In this document: piece by piece, positions 61,801 through 64,000 of the stretch
How the letters are laid out: each line of letters starts with the position of its first letter
How positions within the stretch are numbered: the stretch's first letter is position 1
NCBI GenBank assembly: GCA_003991915.1
Contig: RQTK01000024.1
Span: 271,762 to 335,761 of the forward strand
Direction: 5' to 3'
Origin: Elysia chlorotica
Lineage: Eukaryota > Mollusca > Gastropoda > Plakobranchidae
Length of the DNA: 64,000 nt
Translations under genes and position numbers: made by a program
Notes under the pieces: generated by a model
Database searches by the model: none
The model's input: the letters and a program-made list of their open reading frames with translations, nothing else
What the model was told of the DNA's origin: nothing

Positions 61801-63605
61801 AAAAAAGTCACATCAGTATTTAAAAAGCTCGATTGGGTCACATTTTTGTTTATAAACAACTACACTGACTGGTTAAAAAAAAGAACTGTTCTGATAGGCA
61901 CAACAAAAGAAACTGAGCCCTCAAATTGAGAACAGACAGACATTCCATTCTTACAATAAAAATCCTGAGAACTTTTTTTAAAAGTCCACTAAAGGCATGG
62001 AATAATTTTTCCTAGATATTTACGACTATTATTTTACCTTATTGGGCATGACTTTAATAGGACCGGCCGAGCGGCGTGCAGCCTTGAGGGCTTCGTACTC
62101 TTTCTTGTAGTAATCCTTTTCTTCCTCCATAACACGGATTATTGCCTCGTACTGTGCCACATCCTAGGGATTATGAGATTATAACACATTCAATATGAAT
62201 ACATATACTGCCTGTTTCGACTATCATCAACATTTAAAATCAGAAAATTATAAACATTAAAAAAAAACACCATATGTTAACAATTTTTTTTTAGTTTCAT
62301 GGGCAATTAAGTCTTGAAAGAAGCATGTTTTTCTTATTCAATCTACACTCTCCCATCTGAGGAACTATCTAATTGTTCTAGCAGCTTGAAACAGCATTTC
62401 CTTACACAAAGGTTTTGTTTTCTTCATGAAATCAGTAAAATCTCTTTTGTGACTTTTTAAGCAAGATTTTTATTTGCACCAGTGGGAATCCAATTGGAGA
62501 TATATATTTTCACAAATCCCAAACACTTTGTTACAGTATTACAAATGAAAAATCTAAAGTAGACGGTAAAAAACAACAAAACAAAACAAAACAAAAAAAA
62601 CAACCAAAAAAAAACAACAACACAGGATATTATTATTCTTGCCTTGGGTAAAAGGAAAAACGAAAGATGATATGTAAATAAACTAAATATTGCACCCTTG
62701 TTTTGTTTTTTTAATCTGTTGACAAAATCTAAGAATAAAATGATACTAAGACATTGCCAGAGTCAACCTACCCTCTTTGACTTTGCTGGCGCCTCCTTCC
62801 TGCTGGGGCTTTGAGCTCGGGATGATGAAGCTGATCTGGTGCGGAGGGTCGTTTTGGCTGTCCCACGAGGAATGTCTCCTTTCAAAAGGGCCTGAAAGTA
62901 AGAGAAAATCTCTCAATTTATATATACGTATATATTGTGTAAGCATTCAACCTTTTTCACACACAAATGAAGTTTATGAAGGGACTTCAAAGCTAATCAT
63001 AGAGAAAAAAGCTTACTGTCAAAAACATAAGTAATTACTATTGATGGACTTCCTAGTTAACTTTACTGCTTGATAATAAATGCCAATAATAAAGAATAGC
63101 AAAATCTACATACAATGAGCATAAAAGAGATACAATATATACAATTCTATAAACAGAGAAAACAGTGTCTGGTCTTCCAATCTAGGAGCCTGTGGTTCAA
63201 AACCTTTGAGTGAACAAATTTGTTTGTCAAATTTTGCCCCCTACTGGTTGGGTGAGTGTCAGTATAATGTGACAGACTAAGAGAGAAGACCTGGTATCCC
63301 ACACTGTCTTGAGTGTAGCCCAAAAAAAAGATAGATTTTAGTCTTGAGATCCATTGTCGTATAGGATCCCTCTTGTAAACCTAGAAGCTTCTCTCCAGGG
63401 AAGAGCAAAGAACAAACAGAGAAAAAATGACCACAAAACTACTTGAGCGGACAACTGACCTGTAGATCCTCGGCCTGTGCCCTGTAGTAGTCCCGGTCCT
63501 CCTCAATACTGCGTATAAAGATGTCCATCTTACTGGGGATTTTTGTTTTCTTCGTGGGTCCATTTTTCTTTTTTAAACGCTCAATCTCCAAAACAAGTTC
63601 CTTCT
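49696..63605 (-). CDS. CEP135: CEP135 (centrosomal protein 135 / Bld10 family), 3' two thirds, 20 exons
   Basis: Centriole assembly protein. In known family members it is a long coiled coil linking the SAS-6 cartwheel to the centriole wall; its N-terminus binds microtubules and its C-terminal half contacts SAS-6. Here the translated exons, read from high to low coordinates, follow human CEP135 (about 1,140 residues) collinearly from about residue 420 to the end. Landmarks are FIRSIEEDRDYY, IQANVKVLTCERDKL, AISDLRRMTTERDSLRERL, TAVDEKTEKVAQL, ENRRLQDDLAVMTKENQ, EKDFQTQLS and LTSERFER. All introns are GT/AG and every junction phase agrees, giving about 848 residues if one of two duplicated exon pairs is used and a 31-nt duplication in exon 13 is ignored. 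Upstream exons lie past 64000. TSGA10, the vertebrate paralogue, is the alternative name, but the C-terminus aligns with CEP135. Oddities: three frame-breaking tandem duplications and an added SR-rich tail. Confidence 0.93.
50341..50475. repeat. 68-bp tandem duplication across the CEP135 exon 17 donor
   Basis: The unit starting TAGCGTAGAACAA occurs at 50341-50408 and 50409-50475. It contains the last ~44 nt of exon 17 coding sequence plus the donor. The copies differ at two bases, both on the intron side. Confidence 0.93.
50432..50590 (-). CDS. CEP135: CEP135 exon 17, SR-rich C-terminal region
   Basis: 159 nt; acceptor GTTGCAG, donor GTCAG|GTATGT. It starts with ERLVQELRRNGLQPP, matching ERERAIQEMRRHGLATPP near the end of human CEP135, then adds a Ser/Arg/Pro tail (SRSRSPGGGRPRSRSRSPGV) not present in the human protein. 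A 68-bp duplicate of its 3' end and donor lies immediately downstream (donor copy at 50359-50363). Using that donor would add 68 nt and shift frame. Confidence 0.93.
51326..51430 (-). CDS. CEP135: CEP135 exon 16 of window
   Basis: 105 nt; acceptor CTTGCAG, donor GAGAG|GTAAGC. It completes the split Leu codon from exon 15 and encodes GQSREVASLRTRNVELEGDI and RMRRQLTSERFE, matching the SQSRENTMLRAKVAQL / LKRQISTERYER region. Confidence 0.94.
52254..52456 (-). CDS. CEP135: CEP135 exon 15 of window
   Basis: 203 nt, 67 codons plus two bases; acceptor CATTCAG, donor AACT|GTAAGT. It encodes RASLKNLECLLQDTREKDFQ then STQERNTEIQMLKDRLSLNE, the best-conserved C-terminal block (vertebrate VKNLESLLATNRDKEFHSHL / EKDTEIQLLKEKLTLSESKL). 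Confidence 0.96.
52846..52905 (+). mobile_element. Retroposon 3' end fragment
   Basis: GCAAAATTTCCCTATGGGAT, AATAAAGG, CTTATCTTAT: a pattern common at 3' ends of invertebrate LINEs and their SINEs. It lies in the CEP135 intron between exons 15 and 14. Confidence 0.5.
52945..53154 (-). CDS. CEP135: CEP135 exon 14 of window
   Basis: 210 nt, 70 codons, phase 0-0; acceptor CTCTAG, donor CAG|GTATGT. It encodes HLQSHQAYEIQVSNLTRSVG and LEENLRITEEDKQELLSDV, aligning with the vertebrate HHAYESQISSM / LEEELRHQEDEK region. The intact frame and conservation here argue that the gene was under selection after exon 13. Confidence 0.94.
53578..53794 (-). CDS. CEP135: CEP135 exon 13, with an internal 31-nt frame-breaking duplication
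   Basis: 217 nt as assembled; acceptor TAATCAG, donor GAG|GTGAGT. The first part encodes EQERTDLLDQYRKLSVEAEQ and continues to TRDSEIRRLRD. A 30-nt block (53611-53640) is then repeated at 53642-53671 with one spacer base and one mismatch. Translated literally, the duplication shifts frame and reaches a TGA about 14 codons later. With one copy the exon is 186 nt (62 codons) and runs cleanly through KVDTLDREVQE into exon 14 (phase 0). Either an assembly or allelic error or a real lesion; the rest of the exon is coding in style. Confidence 0.88.
53970..54204 (-). mobile_element. tRNA-derived SINE, full length, in a CEP135 intron
   Basis: The - strand begins GAACTGGCTCAAGTGGTAAA and has box B GCTGTTCGGATCTC, then CCTGTAAGTAGTTGGGTCAA, AATGTAGTCTGCTGAGAC, GTTCTGACTTTGGACGTTAA and a tail in CATCTCAACTTAA. 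The middle block (TCGTGTGTGGCA...) is deleted. Confidence 0.8.
54340..54450 (-). CDS. CEP135: CEP135 exon 12 of window
   Basis: 111 nt, 37 codons, phase 0-0; acceptor ATTTTAG, donor AAG|GTGCGT. It encodes LEEAVEEKECLKAQVQQYIL, matching vertebrate LEAAVQEKEEMKSRVHKYI. Confidence 0.94.
54989..55157 (-). CDS. CEP135: CEP135 exon 11 of window
   Basis: 169 nt, one base plus 56 codons; acceptor GTATTCCAG, donor CAG|GTAGCC. It encodes RELKSMRRQLDSVSEDL and ENRRLQDDLAVMTKENQ, near-identical in pattern to vertebrate REINSLRRQLDAAHKEL / ENRRLQDDLATMARENQ. A fragment of its 5' end (acceptor plus about 13 nt) is repeated at the duplication junction near 56963-56975. Confidence 0.96.
55914..55969 (-). 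CDS. CEP135: CEP135 exon 10, downstream copy (10A)
   Basis: 56 nt, same peptide as 10B; acceptor GCATGCAG, donor AGA|GTAAGT. It ends with two bases of a Glu codon that exon 11 completes (GA|A). Its position next to the intact exon 11 suggests this pair is the ancestral one. Confidence 0.91.
56338..56469 (-). CDS. CEP135: CEP135 exon 9, downstream copy (9A)
   Basis: 132 nt, phase 0-0, same peptide and same nucleotide sequence as 9B, with intact acceptor (TTTCTAG) and donor (GTGAGT). Because its length is a multiple of three and both ends are phase 0, 9B and 9A could both be retained if 10B were skipped, adding 44 residues of coiled coil. Confidence 0.92.
56725..56960 (+). mobile_element. Degraded LINE C-terminal remnant (copy A)
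   Basis: Across frames the + strand gives FYGHMMK..., EKIIDGLTK, EALKAAKD and EVWKG pieces, the order expected of a worn LINE tail (GHVMRK...EKMLDGL...AxKDRExW). Stops and frameshifts are frequent. The same remnant is in copy B at about 58662-58894. Confidence 0.5.
57752..57807 (-). CDS. CEP135: CEP135 exon 10, upstream copy (10B)
   Basis: 56 nt, 18 codons plus two bases; acceptor GCATGCAG, donor AGA|GTGAGT. It encodes ERYIGDLKLRIGELEAQL. It differs from copy 10A by one synonymous change (CTG versus TTG for Leu), and the donor is GTGAGT rather than GTAAGT. It ends in phase 2, so it cannot be joined to exon 9A without a frameshift; it can join exon 11 in frame. Confidence 0.9.
58174..58305 (-). 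CDS. CEP135: CEP135 exon 9, upstream copy (9B)
   Basis: 132 nt, 44 codons, phase 0-0; acceptor TTTCTAG, donor AGG|GTGAGT. It encodes SKEEIDHLRSNMKSMDREKD followed by the deeply conserved TAVDEKTEKVAQL (vertebrate ETVDEKTEKIANL). By eye it is identical over all 132 nt to copy 9A at 56338-56469, while surrounding introns differ. Confidence 0.92.
58662..58920 (+). mobile_element. Degraded LINE C-terminal remnant (copy B)
   Basis: Counterpart of 56725-56960; it extends about 26 bp past the duplication edge before meeting a SINE tail, so the duplication breakpoint falls inside this remnant. Confidence 0.5.
58920..59011 (-). mobile_element. SINE 3' fragment
   Basis: The - strand: GACGTAACTCATGGGGTCCG, TCCACAATACAGCCTATAT, AGTGCTGACTTTAGATGTTA and AGCAACTAACTCAACTCAAC. 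Tail part only of the main SINE family. Confidence 0.75.
59036..59174 (-). CDS. CEP135: CEP135 exon 8 of window
   Basis: 139 nt, completes the split Lys codon from exon 7 and ends in phase 0; acceptor CAATCAG, donor CAG|GTGAGT. It encodes TLEDATRRLTRREEELHHQG and LEDKVLDLQRVNQ, coiled coil. Its donor is the one that must choose between the duplicated exon pairs downstream. Confidence 0.9.
59358..59602 (-). other. Open frame in a CEP135 intron, weakly Polinton/adintovirus-like
   Basis: About 80 codons open, with no ATG at the 5' end. The composition is protein-like rather than low-complexity: an N-terminal Gly/Ser/aromatic part, a KGQGGIIGSVFSGLIPYI stretch, then an amphipathic, Phe-rich helix. 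The 'QxGxGIGxxFxGLxP' pattern recalls the small membrane-active minor capsid-type protein of Polinton-like elements. That likeness is from memory of pattern only and is uncertain. No neighbouring capsid, protease or polymerase sequence is present, so at best it is an isolated remnant. Confidence 0.3.
59612..59763 (-). CDS. CEP135: CEP135 exon 7 of window
   Basis: 152 nt, begins in phase 0 and ends two bases into a codon; acceptor GATCTCAG, donor GAA|GTGAGT. It encodes 50 codons of heptad-rich coiled coil (VEQERNELMIRMNTLKDEV...). It is less conserved in sequence than its neighbours but joins exon 8 in frame. Confidence 0.9.
60327..60578 (-). CDS. CEP135: CEP135 exon 6 of window
   Basis: 252 nt, 84 codons, phase 0-0, the longest exon in the window; acceptor CTGTCCAG, donor ACG|GTATGG. 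It contains ISDLRRMTTERDSLRERL, corresponding to the highly conserved LSDLRRIMAEKEALREKL of CEP135. A Ser/Lys/Gln stretch before it replaces the variable linker. Confidence 0.94.
60836..60898 (-). CDS. CEP135: CEP135 exon 5 of window
   Basis: 63 nt, 21 codons, phase 0-0; acceptor TTTTCCAG, donor GAG|GTAAGT. It encodes IQANVKVLTCERDKLNTMY, directly continuing exon 4 as in vertebrate CEP135 (IQSNVKLLTAERDKL). Confidence 0.94.
61125..61217 (-). CDS. CEP135: CEP135 exon 4 of window
   Basis: 93 nt, 31 codons, phase 0-0; acceptor CATGCCAG, donor GAG|GTAGTT. It encodes LTRERDELKSLLDKFERHM, matching the vertebrate ITRERDELQRMLERFEKYM block closely. Confidence 0.93.
62038..62163 (-). CDS. CEP135: CEP135 exon 3 of window
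   Basis: 126 nt, 42 codons, phase 0-0; acceptor CCTAG, donor AAG|GTAAAA. It encodes a coiled-coil segment with the recurring family motif MEEEKDYYKKEYEAL, a second copy of the 'ERDxYxxE' theme seen in exon 1. Human CEP135 looks shorter here, so this may be a lineage-specific or ancestral extra block. Confidence 0.87.
62772..62891 (-). CDS. CEP135: CEP135 exon 2 of window
   Basis: 120 nt, 40 codons, phase 0-0; acceptor CTTTCAG, donor AGG|GTAGGT. It encodes a Ser/Thr/Arg-rich linker (RTRSASSSRAQSPSRKEAP) at the place where vertebrate CEP135 also has a short Ser-rich break between coiled coils. Low-complexity composition makes this one of the less conserved exons, but phase and position fit. 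Confidence 0.85.
63165..63375 (+). mobile_element. tRNA-derived SINE, nearly full length, in a CEP135 intron
   Basis: Contains box B-like GTGGTTCAAAACC, then CCCCTACTGGTTGGGTGAGT, ATAATGTGACAGACTAAGAG, CACTGTCTTGAGTGTAG and TTTTAGTCTTGAGATCC. The head is partly lost. Confidence 0.75.
63460..63605 (-). CDS. CEP135: CEP135 exon 1 of window
   Basis: 146 nt; the acceptor ends TTTTCCAG and the donor is CAG|GTCAGT. It starts with the last two bases of a codon and ends in phase 0. It encodes 48 complete codons of coiled coil, including SKMDIFIRSIEEDRDYYRAQ, which matches the conserved SRLDTFLKGIEEERDFY region of vertebrate CEP135. It is the most upstream exon found; none was recognised between 63606 and 64000. 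Confidence 0.93.
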
Positions 63606-64000
63606 CTGGAAAATTCCAAGAGAGAAAACATAATTTCAATTGAGTGTTCCTTATACATCAATCTGGAATAAAAGTTAAGTCCATGCTTATGAATTCTTTG
63701 ATAGCATATTTAAAAAATTGCTTCTATAATCCTGAAATGCCTTAACTAGTGAGTCTCATATACACCAAATCCCTGTTTAAAAGACAAGATTAAAAATTGT
63801 GTTTGTTCCAATCAAGATAGAATGGCTTCACTATGACCAGTTTCTCTATAGGGAGGTATTGCATATCTCTCTCTCTCTCTTTCTGGGTTTACCGTCTCCT
63901 AATGGAACAACAGTCTAATAAAATGGAATAACAGGAAATCAATTTTTAATCCTTAACAACATTGGCCATCATATTTTAATAAGTTTCAATTAGTCTCTTG
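63606..64000. other. CEP135 intron, window edge
   Basis: AT-rich, short (CT)n at about 63870-63882; no exon recognised. Confidence 0.6.

Overview
The window is metazoan nuclear DNA. It is AT-rich and intron-dominated, with canonical GT/AG splice sites, many microsatellites, tRNA-derived SINEs, fragments of several LINE families and small inverted-repeat elements. The mix of repeats, and a CEP135 homologue with many small exons, fits a lophotrochozoan, most likely a gastropod mollusc. That taxon is an inference from repeat style and protein similarity, not a database result. Nothing prokaryotic (operons, CRISPR, phage) was seen, and no complete gene lies inside the window.

Layout. (1) 1-25.7 kb is almost entirely non-coding; its only convincing coding piece is one isolated + strand exon (8049-8134). 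(2) 25.7-28.1 kb holds the last two exons, on the - strand, of an unrecognised single-pass membrane protein: one exon with the transmembrane helix and one with the cytoplasmic tail and stop. (3) 28.1-47 kb is repeat-rich and has no recognised gene. It contains a 240-base assembly gap, a ~1.2 kb foldback carrying a CR1-like reverse transcriptase fragment, and several direct or tandem duplications that end in trinucleotide arrays. (4) 47-64 kb is the 3' two thirds of CEP135 (centrosomal protein of 135 kDa, Bld10 family) on the - strand. Twenty exons were resolved to the base, and their phases agree throughout except where noted below. The N-terminal part, including the known microtubule-binding region, lies beyond 64 kb.

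Most notable result. CEP135 carries three separate tandem duplications, and none has a length divisible by three. First, a ~1.8-1.9 kb segment duplicates two consecutive exons (132 + 56 nt). The duplicate exons are almost identical and encode the same peptide, while a hand-compared stretch of flanking intron differs by roughly 10%. Splicing all four in series would hit a stop within about ten codons, so the frame forces a choice. Second, a 31-nt duplication inside exon 13 breaks the frame as assembled. Third, a 68-bp duplication across the 3' end and donor of exon 17 creates a second, frame-shifting donor. These are either real (frame-enforced alternative splicing or a decaying allele) or merged haplotypes in the assembly. 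Long reads and RNA-seq would decide.

Other points of interest: a 26-bp perfect terminal inverted repeat element that holds one LINE tail and abuts another; a LINE C-terminus lying directly against a long (CAT)n array, suggesting the microsatellite grew from a LINE 3' tail; two short MITE-like foldback elements; and an open frame in a CEP135 intron whose composition weakly resembles the small membrane-active protein of Polinton/adintovirus-type elements.
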